Assembly: GCF_035917675.1 (NCBI RefSeq)
Contig: NZ_CP109105.1
Span: 211,124-275,123, forward strand
DNA from: Streptomyces sp. NBC_01775
GTDB lineage: Bacteria > Actinomycetota > Actinomycetes > Streptomycetales > Streptomycetaceae
DNA length: 64,000 nucleotides
Direction of reading: 5' to 3'
A program made the translations under genes and the position numbers. Each line of letters starts with the position of its first letter. Position 1 is the first letter of the stretch. Below are positions 35,315 to 43,826 of the stretch, piece by piece. Below the pieces are notes generated by a model. That model saw nothing but the letters and a program-made list of their open reading frames with translations. It was not told the DNA's origin and searched no databases.

Positions 35315-35752
35315 CTACTGGCTGTCCTCTGCCGCCAGATCCTGCACGTGTGCCACGGCCTCGCCCAAAAGTCGTGCGGGGACGAGCCAGTAGTCGTAAA
35401 TGCCGCCCTGCGCGGAGTTGTAGCCGCAGAGCACGGCCACGCCCGTGCCGAGTTGGTCCTTGAGCTCGCTGGCCAGCCAGCCTACAAAGCCGCTGTTGTC
35501 GGCCGCTGCCGGGAAGTGGAAGGCGAAGACGCCGAAGACCTCCGCCTCGTCGCCCTGCGCCGGTCCGAGGACCGACCAGCTCTCCTCGTCGCGCACCAGA
35601 GCCAGCGCGTCGGCGGACGGCTGCGGTACCGGCCCTCCGGGGTGCTCGTGGTACGCCCAGTGCCCAGGCAATACCTCGAAGGCGGCTTCCGCCAGCACCC
35701 GGCGCAGCCGCGCGCGAGTTTCCTGTTGTGTTTCGTGACTGATGCTAACCAT
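35315..35752 (-). CDS. Conserved hypothetical (DUF6196-like) protein
   Basis: 145 aa from ATG 35752 (an in-frame ATG at 35773 and GTG at 35776 are alternatives). The sequence pattern QETRARLRRVLAEAAFEVLP, then ALALVRDEESWS and FGVFAFHFPAAADNSGFVGW, GYNSAQGGIYDYW recalls a Streptomyces family I know as DUF6196. Function is unknown. It stands between the two ligase fragments. Confidence 0.6.
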   Translation of the reverse strand: MVSISHETQQETRARLRRVLAEAAFEVLPGHWAYHEHPGGPVPQPSADALALVRDEESWSVLGPAQGDEAEVFGVFAFHFPAAADNSGFVGWLASELKDQLGTGVAVLCGYNSAQGGIYDYWLVPARLLGEAVAHVQDLAAEDSQ

Positions 35753-35828
35753 GGGCCGTTCAACCGCGGACATCACACCGAGATTCCCGCCCCGGATGCC
35801 GAGGGGTCGTCACCATCAGTCACCATAA

Positions 35829-38165
35829 CTACGTACAGCTACTTTCCGCTTGGTCGCGCCGACCCGAGCGGAGGGCCCTGTGGGTGGCGGGCGGCGAGGT
35901 AGTCGGTCCACCGGCCGCCGGCGAATTGAGCCCATCGGTGGGCGGTGGCGGGGTGAGGCCGAACAGGTCGGCGACCACGGCGGGTGGCAGGTCGGTGATG
36001 GCTTCCATCATTGCGGTGTTGCGTGCGGCCCGGACCGGCAGCTCATAGCGCCTGAGGGTGTCGGCCAGCCCCATGGAAATGCGGGGGCGGCCCAGGCTGT
36101 GGCCCGGCAGCAGGTAGCCGGTGGCATCGTGAAGCTGCCGCTGATGTGCAGGAGCACCGTGGAGACTTGAGAACTGCGTTTCGATCAGGTGGGCCAGCGC
36201 GGGCGGGAGAACCATGGGGTGGCGGTCGAGCGTGAGGTAGGTCGCTTGGGCATCCCGGTGAAAGTGGTCGGCGGTCAGCTCGACGATCCGGGACAGGGGG
36301 AGGGCGTAGAGGCGGACCTCGAGGGGGAGGGTGGCCTCGTGGAGGCGGCGGTGGAGCTGCCGGTGGAGGAGGTCCTCGGGCTGGAAGTGCTCAGGACTTC
36401 GGCTGGGCGGGTAGTGGAGGGTGACCCCGTGGGTGAGGTTGCGGGCTTTCGCCCAGCGGAGGAAGGGGATGATGCGGCTGCGCATGGTGGGGTGCTCGAT
36501 CAGCCACAGGTCCAGGTCGGTTTGTGTGAGGGAAGCGAACTGGATGTTCTGGGTGTCCAGCCAGGTCAGGAAGGCGGCGGCGAAGCGGATGTCGCGGCAA
36601 TCTCCCTTGTAGGCGCCCAGGCTGTAGCGCCCGCGCGTTGAGCGGCGGCGTGCGTCTCGCACCACGCCCCATTCGGCGAAGGGCCTGATGATGGTGACGT
36701 GGTGGGCTGGTAGTTGGGTGAGAGTACGTGCGAGCCAGATTTCCAGCCGGGCGAAATTCTCATCCCGCCTGGGGAGGATGCCTGCGGTGACCAGGAGGTC
36801 GCGCACATAGCGCATGGAGTTGTTTGGCGGAGGAGCATCGAGGGTCTGGTGGCTGATCTTCGTCGGTTCCTGCGCCAGGCTGGCCAGCAGCGTGGAGACC
36901 GGGCTGCGGCGCAGCCATTCAAGGACGGGGTAGGGGTTGTCCGCTTGAGCCAGGACATCTGCGAGTGGCTCCAGGACGGGCGGGACGGTGTTTTCATCGG
37001 TGGAGAGCAGGCTGCGTACCTTGCGTGTGAGTGAGTAGTGCGGGCACAGGCTGTCCGGCCGCAGAAGGCCAGTAGAGGAGCATCGCGCGCAAGCCGCCGC
37101 GGAGTTTTGGTGCCCGCAGCACGCGCCGCACAGATCTTCACCCTCATCAGTTCGGCCGACGAGAATCCCGCTTCGCCCGCACTGGCTGCAAGGGGCAGGT
37201 GTGCGGCGCCGCCATCGGTAACAGCGGTCGCACACCGGACCCAGGGGCCAGGTCGTCTTGACCGGCTGCTGCTGCCCGCAGATGCCGCAGGTGCGCAGGG
37301 GCCGTGGGGTGCAGGTGGAGCAGTGGAAAGCCCCCCGGCCCTTGTCGATGTGCTGGCCCTGCCGGATACGGCCGCACACACAGCACGGCTTCTTCGGCTC
37401 CTGGTAGCAGTCGCCGCAGATATCCGGCTGCCCTCCCTTGGCCTTCGACCGGATCGAGGCGATACGGCCGCACACCCCACACTTCCTCGGCGGACTGGTG
37501 TAACAGCTGCTGCACACTGGGCCTTGCGGTGTGTGTGCGTTGACCCGGCGCTGACGGCCGCAGCGCACGCAGCGACGGCGGTGGACCGGGCAGCAGATCT
37601 GACACAGAAGCCGGCCCTCGCTCCCGTTGCGGCGGCAGATCATCAAGCGGTGGCAGTTCTCGCACTCCTGCCGGGCGTCGGGCTCTCTGTCCCGGGAGGG
37701 CTTGCAGATGGTTCCCTCGGGTCGGCGGACGTGCAGCCTCCTGACCTTCCCGCACCGGGCGTAGGAACTATGTTGGCGCCGCGACGCGCACGTTCCGCAG
37801 ACTCGGCCATCAAAGGTGGACCCGCACGGCAGGGGGCTGGTGCGGCCACAGTCCGCGCACGCCACACGCGCCACCGTAGCCCCGTGCCCAGCATTGACCA
37901 GCAGGTCCAAGACCCTGACCAGTACCGCCGGACAATGAGGGGAGGAAGATGTCAAGGCATCCGGGTGCTGCCGCAAGTGCTCCGCCAGAGCGTGCGCGTT
38001 CGGACCGCGCCATGCCCTGGCCCCCTCCAGCACCGCCTGGACCGTCTCCCGGTCCAGTCCTGGCCCGATGGCCTCAATCAGACAAGTCCGAATCAGGGAA
38101 CGGGCTTCCTCCAGTTCGGCCCGGAGCCGAATCTGGTCGGGGGTTAAGTAGCCGGGCCTCCTCAT
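35829..38165 (-). CDS. Zinc-ribbon-array protein with degenerate tyrosine-recombinase-like C-terminus
   Basis: About 778 aa from ATG 38165; the same frame runs on upstream into a DNA-ligase fragment. Residues 80-320 hold some nine consecutive CxxC...CxxC zinc ribbons (CADCGRTSPLPCG; CVRCGRQRRV; CGVCGRIASIRSK; CCVCGRIRQGQHI; CGICGQQQPV). The C-terminal 400 residues follow the layout of a tyrosine recombinase (core-binding domain, then VRLYALPLSRIVELT) but the catalytic Arg, HxxR and Tyr are not visible. It probably binds DNA without cutting it. Related genes occur in Streptomyces islands; the role is unknown. Confidence 0.7.
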   Translation of the reverse strand: MRRPGYLTPDQIRLRAELEEARSLIRTCLIEAIGPGLDRETVQAVLEGARAWRGPNAHALAEHLRQHPDALTSSSPHCPAVLVRVLDLLVNAGHGATVARVACADCGRTSPLPCGSTFDGRVCGTCASRRQHSSYARCGKVRRLHVRRPEGTICKPSRDREPDARQECENCHRLMICRRNGSEGRLLCQICCPVHRRRCVRCGRQRRVNAHTPQGPVCSSCYTSPPRKCGVCGRIASIRSKAKGGQPDICGDCYQEPKKPCCVCGRIRQGQHIDKGRGAFHCSTCTPRPLRTCGICGQQQPVKTTWPLGPVCDRCYRWRRRTPAPCSQCGRSGILVGRTDEGEDLCGACCGHQNSAAACARCSSTGLLRPDSLCPHYSLTRKVRSLLSTDENTVPPVLEPLADVLAQADNPYPVLEWLRRSPVSTLLASLAQEPTKISHQTLDAPPPNNSMRYVRDLLVTAGILPRRDENFARLEIWLARTLTQLPAHHVTIIRPFAEWGVVRDARRRSTRGRYSLGAYKGDCRDIRFAAAFLTWLDTQNIQFASLTQTDLDLWLIEHPTMRSRIIPFLRWAKARNLTHGVTLHYPPSRSPEHFQPEDLLHRQLHRRLHEATLPLEVRLYALPLSRIVELTADHFHRDAQATYLTLDRHPMVLPPALAHLIETQFSSLHGAPAHQRQLHDATGYLLPGHSLGRPRISMGLADTLRRYELPVRAARNTAMMEAITDLPPAVVADLFGLTPPPPTDGLNSPAAGGPTTSPPATHRALRSGRRDQAESSCT

Positions 38166-38465
38166 GGCTGCCCCGGCCGACGGATCACCGTGCGCCGGCA
38201 GCTCCGCGAGTTGGTCGGCGGCCCGGACGATCTCGGGGAAGGCGCCGCCCATGTCCGTGCCCCGCCGGGCCTGGAGGTAGGTGCCGCCGGGACGCGCGAA
38301 GCGGATACAGCGGAAGCCGTCCCACTTGGCCTCGTACCAAAGCCCCCGGCGGCGGGGAAGGTCCTCGATCGGGCGGGCGAGCATGGGAGCGATCGGCGGG
38401 GACAGAGCAGGCACACGGCCACCAGGGTGCAGCGCGGGGGATAAACGGGTGTCGCGAGTGTGCAC
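38166..38465 (-). pseudogene. ATP-dependent DNA ligase, N-terminal fragment
   Basis: Starts PPIAPMLARPIEDLPRRRGL and contains EAKWDGFRC, the nucleotidyl-transfer motif KxDGxR with the active lysine. It breaks off after QLAELPAH, where a ligase would continue to LDGE. The frame then runs straight into the zinc-ribbon protein, making an accidental in-frame fusion of about 878 aa. The C-terminal piece of a ligase lies 3.3 kb downstream in the same orientation (34523-34882). Confidence 0.75.
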
Positions 38466-38655
38466 CGACCCGGAGGTGTCCCTGGGACGGGCATGCCCGT
38501 GCCGCCAGCATCGGCGTCACCAGCGGAGTGGTGCTGAGTGTGATCCAGGTTTTTCGGAGTTCGGCGGTCTGTGGATGTCGAGAACGTGCCACCGGCTCCG
38601 TCCCAGGGACATCAGCGGCCAGCACCGGCCGCACGGGGAAGAAGGAGAAACCAGC

Positions 38656-39096
38656 ATGGCGATTCAGCGGATGGACAACGTCGGCATCGTCGTCGAGGAC
38701 ATGGATGCCGCCATTGCGTTCTTCGTGGAACTCGGTATGGAGCTGGAGGGCAGGGCGCAGGTCGAGGGCCTCGTCGCCGACCAGTGCACCGGACTCGACG
38801 GCGTCCGCTGTGACATCGCGATGGTCCGGACCCCGGACGGTCACAGCCGGCTCGAGCTGGCGAAGTACCGCAGCCCCGCGGCGATCAGCGCCGGGCCGCG
38901 CAACCGGCCGCACAACATTCTGGGCACGCACCGCGTCATGTTCGCCGTCGACGACATCGAGGACACCGTTGCCCGCCTGCGCCCTCACGGCGCCGAACTC
39001 GTCGGCCAGATCGCCCGGTTCGAGGACAGCTATCTGCTCTGCTACCTCCGCGGCCCGGAGGGAATCATCGTCGGACTGGCCGAGCAACTGCGCTGA
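38656..39096 (+). CDS. VOC/glyoxalase-superfamily protein
   Basis: 146 aa; ATG 38656 with AAGGAGA upstream. MAIQRMDNVGIVVEDMDAAI and LGMELEGRAQ form the first beta-alpha-beta-beta-beta unit, and HNILGTHRVMFAVDDIEDTV with LLCYLRGPEGIIVGLAE the second. The metal-ligand positions appear kept in part (H in HSRLE, E in PEGI). Such enzymes isomerise, epimerise or cleave small molecules; the substrate is not predictable. Confidence 0.85.
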   Translation: MAIQRMDNVGIVVEDMDAAIAFFVELGMELEGRAQVEGLVADQCTGLDGVRCDIAMVRTPDGHSRLELAKYRSPAAISAGPRNRPHNILGTHRVMFAVDDIEDTVARLRPHGAELVGQIARFEDSYLLCYLRGPEGIIVGLAEQLR

Positions 39097-39248
39097 GAAG
39101 GAGGAACCGAACCATGCAGTCGAACGAGATCACCGAGGTTTGAACCGCCCGATCAGCCAGGAGCTGCCTGGCTCGGCGAGCGCGCTCAGCAACCCGGCTG
39201 GCTGTTTCGATGCCGCGCGTCACTGGAGGAGCTGGATCTTCAAGGGGC

Positions 39249-39285
39249 GTGCTGGCTCCCGCCCCCGCCAGAGGGGAGCCAGCAC
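39249..39285. terminator. Hairpin terminator behind HNH nuclease gene
   Basis: GTGCTGGCTCCC (39249-39260) pairs perfectly with GGGAGCCAGCAC (39274-39285); the nuclease stop is 6 bp away, so it terminates the minus-strand gene. Confidence 0.7.
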
Positions 39286-39290
39286 GGTGT

Positions 39291-39965
39291 TCAGTGGGCG
39301 AGTTCGGTGTCGATGCGGGTATCGGGGCACTGGGCGGCGCGGTCGGTGAGGGCCTGCTTCTCCGCCTGGTCGATGGTGAGCTTCCAGCGGGTCTTGGTGG
39401 CCACCCAGTCCGACAGGTACTGGCAGGACGCGTCGGCACTCGGTACCCACCAGTCGGTGGGGTCTTTGTCTCCCTTGGCTCGGTTGTGCTTCGCGGTCAC
39501 GGCCACCAGGGAGCGCTCGCTGCCGAGGTCGTTGGCGTAGGCTTCCCGCTGTTTCGCATCCCAGTTCGATGCACTTGAGTCCCATGCCTCGGCGAGGGGC
39601 ACCATGTGGTCGATGTCCAGGCTGCGGGGGTCGCTCGTGTCCTGGCCGTCGTAGTAGGAATGCCACCGACCGCCGGTGAGAGAGCAGCCCTTGCCCACGG
39701 CCGGCTTTTCGACGGCCTCCTGGATGAGTACTTCCTGGCGGGTGTTGCAGCCGTCCCGGTCGGCGTCGATCCAGTGCTTGAAGGACGTGCGCTTGTAGCC
39801 AGTGCGGTCCTCGGTCTGCACCGTGAGCTGCTCGATCGCGTCGGCCACAGGCACACGCACCCGCTCCGCACCTGGCGCGGCCGGCTCGGCGAGCGCGGGC
39901 GCGGCAATGGACAGCACGGATGCGGACAAGGTGGCGGCCAGCAGACCGCGCATCAGGGTGTTCAT
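39291..39965 (-). CDS. Secreted HNH-type nuclease (DUF1524/GmrSD-like), copy 2
   Basis: 224 aa from ATG 39965 with a signal peptide (MRGLLAATLSASVLSIAAPA). DIDHMVPLAEAWDSSASNWD, YANDLGSERSLVAVTAKHN and SADASCQYLSDWVATKTRW match copy 1 at 31585-32241 almost residue for residue in the core. The two are thus paralogues about 8 kb apart with different signal peptides and N-terminal segments. A strong terminator follows. Confidence 0.88.
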   Translation of the reverse strand: MNTLMRGLLAATLSASVLSIAAPALAEPAAPGAERVRVPVADAIEQLTVQTEDRTGYKRTSFKHWIDADRDGCNTRQEVLIQEAVEKPAVGKGCSLTGGRWHSYYDGQDTSDPRSLDIDHMVPLAEAWDSSASNWDAKQREAYANDLGSERSLVAVTAKHNRAKGDKDPTDWWVPSADASCQYLSDWVATKTRWKLTIDQAEKQALTDRAAQCPDTRIDTELAH

Positions 39966-40317
39966 GTGGTGATTCCTAGCGGCATGAGCCCGCCCATCTG
40001 CACCGCAGAAGGGAGAAACCACACGATGTGCTGACGCACTCGTACGCAGAGGAGGAGTCCGTCGGCATCCGCAGGGCTGAGGCCCGGGGTCAGGGCGCCG
40101 GCAGCTGGCTTGTGGGCGTGGCCTGGTCGGCGGGCTGGTCCAACTGCTGCTGGCGGCGCCGCTGCTGCTCGTTGCGGTGGTCTTCGACGCGTTGGGTGAA
40201 CTTCTCCAGCGGCTCGGCAACTTGGGCTGTTCGCCTTTCTGACCTTGTTCTATGCAGTGTGCTGACGCGGGTACCTGGGGAAGCATGGTGCGTTGTTGTC
40301 GCCCATGAGGGGGATCT
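39966..40317. other. Intergenic region with a gene-tail remnant
   Basis: On the minus strand, AEPLEKFTQRVEDHRNEQQR through QATPTSQLPAP (about 40091-40215) reads as the hydrophilic tail of a protein but has no start in its frame. Otherwise nothing recognisable. Confidence 0.3.
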
Positions 40318-40494
40318 GTGTCAAAGCACCTGCCAGCCGCACGGAAGTTCGCGAACGAGGCTGAGGAACTGCTGGGGAGCATCAACGACCCCGGACAGAA
40401 GGCGACGGTGTACGCCCTGCTTGCCATCGCCCACGGGGTGATGGAGGCCGGTTTTGACCTCAATGAGGTGAAGAGCGCCATCGAGACGAAGTGA
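40318..40494 (+). CDS. Small conserved-looking helical protein (58 aa)
   Basis: GTG 40318 follows GAGGGGGA. MSKHLPAARKFANEAEELLG and ATVYALLAIAHGVMEAGFDL form an amphipathic helical protein. A perfect terminator hairpin follows 18 bp after the stop, which supports a real transcription unit. Family unknown. Confidence 0.65.
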   Translation: MSKHLPAARKFANEAEELLGSINDPGQKATVYALLAIAHGVMEAGFDLNEVKSAIETK

Positions 40495-40512
40495 TCGGGT
40501 CTGGCATCCTGC

Positions 40513-40538
40513 TTTGGGCCCTCTTTTGAGGGCCCAAA
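40513..40538 (+). terminator. Rho-independent-type hairpin
   Basis: TTTGGGCCCTC (40513-40523), loop TTTT, GAGGGCCCAAA (40528-40538): perfect 11-bp stem behind the small gene. Confidence 0.8.
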
Positions 40539-40977
40539 AGTAGAACCCATGCACTGTTACCTGCATATCTGTGACGGCGTGATCAGGTGAGTCCGGCGGT
40601 GGCGTTCACGGCTCGCCCGTGCGCTGGCACTCAAGACAGCGAGGACCATTGCCGCTCGCGTTGTTGGGACAGTGAACATGCCCAAGAACGCCGCGGGAAC
40701 GGGCGTGAGGTAGTCGCTGTAAAGGCCCCGTCGCACGCCGACGGCGCGCCGCGCCTCCCACCCGCCGCGTGACGCCGCCGCCGGCCGCCGCCCTCGCGCA
40801 GCGCTTCTGCGAGTAGCGATTCAAGGTTTGTTGCAGGTTTTTTGCAAGGCTGGTGGAGCAGTGTGATTACTGCGGAATTTCGAGGCTGTTCGAGACAGCC
40901 GATTTCGTCGCTTACACCCGTCAAGGTCAGCAGTCTTTGGGTGAGTAGCCGTTCACGACCATCGGGGGAGATCCCAC
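40539..40977. other. Upstream region of NucA/NucB-like gene
   Basis: No gene is supported in this 440 bp. The region from 40810 holds the element shared with the other secreted DNase and is less GC-rich than its surroundings, as expected for a promoter. Confidence 0.4.
40819..40840 (+). promoter_or_regulatory. Element shared upstream of two secreted nuclease genes, copy 2
   Basis: Identical over 22 bases to 24188-24209. Here GGTTTGTTGCA is followed directly by GGTTTTTTGCA, a tandem half-site repeat. It lies 138 bp before the DNase start. Confidence 0.55.
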
Positions 40978-42093
40978 ATGCGCAAGGTACGTTCTGCCTT
41001 AGCCGTTGCCAGCACCGCCGCACTTGCCGGCGTCCTCGCCCTACCCGGTACATCCGCAGCGACTCCCTCCGAGGGGGGTAGCGGCCCCCAGGGTGGACAG
41101 CGGCTCGTCACCACCACCTCTGCCACGCCCATGACTCCGGCAGGTGGTGCTACTGCCATGTCACCGAAGCCCCTGGCAACCCTGGCAGGTGGTGCTGCCG
41201 CCATGTTGCCGAAGCCCCTGGCAGGTGGCGTTGCCGCTGCAGCCGCATGTGGCACCTACACCCGCGTCCAGTCCTGCCGAGTTGTCAAGCATACGACCAC
41301 CGTCTTCAACAAGCGGGGGGTTCCCATCGGTGAGGTCAAGAGCACGTCAACCCATGCACTGGTGTTCAGCACCAAGAGTCGTAAGTTTCGAGAGACCATT
41401 GTCCGGAAGGTCGACAGCATCACCGGCAAAGCGACAGGTATTCGTGAGACCCTGGCAGTCTCCTGCGGATCCCCTTGCCGGGCCACGAACAATTTTCCGC
41501 AAAACAGGGTATTGAAGCAGGGTGATATCATCAAGGGTACAATTGCCTACGCCGACGCGGTGAAGAAGGACAAGGTCCATTCCACGGCCACTCGCTACAC
41601 CTGGACCGTTTCGAAGCCTCCGCACGTACCAGCAGCCACCACCTACAAGTCTATCGGTTATCGCTGTGACGATAAGATCAAGACGCGATCCGTGGGATGC
41701 GTGATTCCGAAGTTCCCGGAAGTGATGACCGCGATGAAAAAACTCCCTGGTATCGCGGCAAACATCCGCCGCATTCAGAACAACAGCCCTGGTCACTACG
41801 GGAAGCTGCACAGCGGTCACCCGTTGCATCGGATGATGGATGCGACGAAGCAAGGGAAGAACCGTAGGGCCGTGTGCGGCAGGCGCATTGTTGGACCTCG
41901 CCCGCGGCCGGGCGTCAGCTGCGACGAGTACCCCTTCGCCAGCACCCGCGAAGGCGGTACGGCTCTGAGTAAGAAGAACCGTGGCGTCGCCTGGGTGCCC
42001 GCATGGGAGCAAGGCAAGCAAGGGGGCTACATCACCGGATCCCACAACGACTGGCGGGCCCTCAACGGTGAGGCCTTCTACGTGGTGGTTTAA
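40978..42093 (+). CDS. Secreted NucA/NucB-like deoxyribonuclease
   Basis: 371 aa; ATG 40978 with GGGGGA upstream. A signal peptide (KVRSALAVASTAALAGVLAL) precedes a low-complexity segment with repeats of (S/L)PKPLA..AGG and then the globular part. The C-terminal 100 residues hold CDEYPFASTREGG and EQGKQGGYITG, the hallmark of NucA/NucB DNases. By family it nicks or cuts DNA outside the cell. The gene downstream begins 2 bp after the stop and resembles ComJ, the inhibitor of Bacillus NucA, so the pair is probably nuclease plus inhibitor. Confidence 0.85.
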   Translation: MRKVRSALAVASTAALAGVLALPGTSAATPSEGGSGPQGGQRLVTTTSATPMTPAGGATAMSPKPLATLAGGAAAMLPKPLAGGVAAAAACGTYTRVQSCRVVKHTTTVFNKRGVPIGEVKSTSTHALVFSTKSRKFRETIVRKVDSITGKATGIRETLAVSCGSPCRATNNFPQNRVLKQGDIIKGTIAYADAVKKDKVHSTATRYTWTVSKPPHVPAATTYKSIGYRCDDKIKTRSVGCVIPKFPEVMTAMKKLPGIAANIRRIQNNSPGHYGKLHSGHPLHRMMDATKQGKNRRAVCGRRIVGPRPRPGVSCDEYPFASTREGGTALSKKNRGVAWVPAWEQGKQGGYITGSHNDWRALNGEAFYVVV

Positions 42094-42095
42094 CC

Positions 42096-42602
42096 TTGAG
42101 TGAGACATCCCTGCGTGTCAGTGCGGCCTACCACCAGTACACACTGGAGTGGGCCGCATGGGATCCCGACGCCATTCCCTTCAAAGGGGGAAATGGTTTG
42201 CTCTGGAATTCCGAGGGGCGCATTGTGGTGCTGACCGGTGTGGACTCCGGCGATATTCCCGTTGAGTTCGGAATCGATGACAGCGAACCTCCTCTCGACC
42301 TGGGCCCTTGGGAGGAGGTCGTCGAAGTCAGCGCCGTAATCACCGGGGACGCTATCAGTGTGTTCGTGCCTGATGGCATCCATATCGGTGACGTGGAACT
42401 CCCGGCAAGCCGGGAGATCTACCGGCTGCGTGTTCACGCCCGCGGTCGAGACGCCGGCTACGAAGCGGAGTTCATCGACGCCTCCGGGGGAGAGCACATG
42501 GTGGAAGAACATCTGATCCGCATCTGGCCCGCACCACCATCGCCTGAGAGCAGACTGAAACTGACAGACAGGGTTGGGGAAGTTAACCGTGCTCAGAAAT
42601 AG
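42096..42602 (+). CDS. Probable ComJ-like nuclease inhibitor
   Basis: 168 aa from TTG 42096, 2 bp after the DNase stop. It has no signal peptide and reads as a beta-rich domain (SLRVSAAYHQYTLEWAAWDP; GNGLLWNSEGRIVVLTGVDS; EVSAVITGDAISVF). In Bacillus, comJ (nin) lies next to nucA and its product inhibits the nuclease. Size, position and pattern fit this family, but I rate similarity as probable only. It would protect the producing cell before export. Confidence 0.6.
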   Translation: MSETSLRVSAAYHQYTLEWAAWDPDAIPFKGGNGLLWNSEGRIVVLTGVDSGDIPVEFGIDDSEPPLDLGPWEEVVEVSAVITGDAISVFVPDGIHIGDVELPASREIYRLRVHARGRDAGYEAEFIDASGGEHMVEEHLIRIWPAPPSPESRLKLTDRVGEVNRAQK

Positions 42603-42613
42603 GCGATGCCCGG

Positions 42614-42712
42614 AGGGCTGCTGCGGTGGCTGTGCTGCGGTAGACGTATCTGCCCTTGTCGTAGCGAGTGGCCACGGCCCGGGACTGCCTCAGCCTGTTG
42701 ATCGCCCACTCA
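42614..42712 (-). mobile_element. IS5-type transposase tail remnant
   Basis: The minus strand reads AINRLRQSRAVATRYDKG and STATAAA, the end of an IS5-group transposase (RVATRYDK...TATAAAL). Only some 30 codons remain. Confidence 0.5.
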
Positions 42713-42809
42713 TCGGGCCCGCCACGCAGGGCCCCGGCCACCCTGCAGTCCGGGGCCGTCTAACTGCGCTCAGGGTGAGTGCGTCAGGTGCTGGCCGCAC
42801 GGTTTATGT

Positions 42810-43030
42810 ATGGCCACCGCTCCGATCATCGTGTATCCGCCCGACGAGGAGGGCGGGTCCGCGCTGACGGGGCGATCCTCGGCCGGGCCTACGGCGTGAC
42901 TGACCTGCTGGAGTTCTTACGCCGTGCCGGGCTGAACCCGGACGAAGTCGCGCTGGACGGCCCACTGATCGAATGGCGCGGTGGAGGGCCCTATGCCTGG
43001 GAGCCGGCGTCCGGCGGCAGCTCGTCGCCC
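42810..43030 (+). pseudogene. Small Streptomyces hypothetical gene broken by a frameshift
   Basis: ATG 42810 gives MATAPIIVYPPDEEGG; the continuation RRVRADGAILGRAYGVTDLL and EFLRRAGLNPDEVALDGPLI then EWRGGGP is in another frame from about 42856. Together they match a small protein common in Streptomyces mobile regions. A short deletion after GAGGAGGGC explains the break. Confidence 0.5.
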
Positions 43031-43222
43031 CCGAGCGCACACCCCGGTCGGGCGCCACAGGTCGCCCGACCGGTCCGCGCGTGCCTCCGCCAACAGCTCG
43101 GCGGTCTTCCGGCAAGGTCACCCGGCGGGCTGGCCAGTAGTCGCGGCGGTGTACGGTCCGGGCCCTGATCGCGTACACCACATTGCCGTACGGCCGGCAA
43201 CCGCGCCTTCGGCGGGGTGGTG

Positions 43223-43633
43223 TCAGCCGCAGTCGTTGCGGTTGATGCGCAAAGAGCGGGTCTGGTCGTTGAGGTTGTAGCCACGCAGGTCGTGGATGGA
43301 GCCGCCGCTCTTGGTGACGCACACCCATCGTCCGGCGAAGTTGCGCTTCTCGTAGACGCGGGCGGTGCGCTCGGAGTTGTTGCGCACCGAGCTGCCCCGG
43401 TCGCGGATGGCTGTGGGCAGGCCCTTCACGCTGCCGTCGACCGCGCGCTTGACCCACGGCTGGCCACCGAAGTTGATCTCGGGGTAGATGCACACGTAGC
43501 CACTGGGGCAGTCGATCACGGCTGATGTGGCGACCGCCGGCACGGCAGCGGCCAGAAGGGGCATGGCCAGGGCAGCGGCCACCAGGCCGCGGGAAAGGGA
43601 GTTCACGTCCGCATTCAAGCGCCGCTGCTTCAC
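43223..43633 (-). CDS. Secreted peptidase-inhibitor I36-like protein
   Basis: 136 aa from GTG 43633 (GTG 43606 is the alternative start). A signal peptide (GLVAAALAMPLLAAAVPA) is followed by CPSGYVCIYPEINFGGQPW, KGLPTAIRDRGSSVRNNSER and WVCVTKSGGSIHDL, the beta-gamma-crystallin-like pattern of family I36 inhibitors. By family it may inhibit metalloproteases outside the cell or simply be a stable secreted Ca-binding fold. Confidence 0.8.
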   Translation of the reverse strand: MKQRRLNADVNSLSRGLVAAALAMPLLAAAVPAVATSAVIDCPSGYVCIYPEINFGGQPWVKRAVDGSVKGLPTAIRDRGSSVRNNSERTARVYEKRNFAGRWVCVTKSGGSIHDLRGYNLNDQTRSLRINRNDCG

Positions 43634-43801
43634 CAGCGCGGGCGATGGAAGGCAAAACCACCTGATCGGGGAAGAGTCAGCCCCGCCACGGCAGGCTGAT
43701 CACTTCGGGAGAGGCTTCATGCGAGGGGGCGGAAAGCGCCCTTCACTCTGTCCCGGGCGGAACTCGAAGCACTCCGTGAGAGGTGATCCTGCACCCACGG
43801 G

Positions 43802-43818
43802 TTCTACCGGCGGTAGAA
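43802..43818. promoter_or_regulatory. Palindromic operator before toxin-antitoxin genes
   Basis: TTCTACCG-G-CGGTAGAA is a perfect 8-bp inverted repeat 8 bp before the antitoxin ATG; autorepression by the antitoxin is likely. Confidence 0.65.
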
Positions 43819-43826
43819 TCGCGGGT

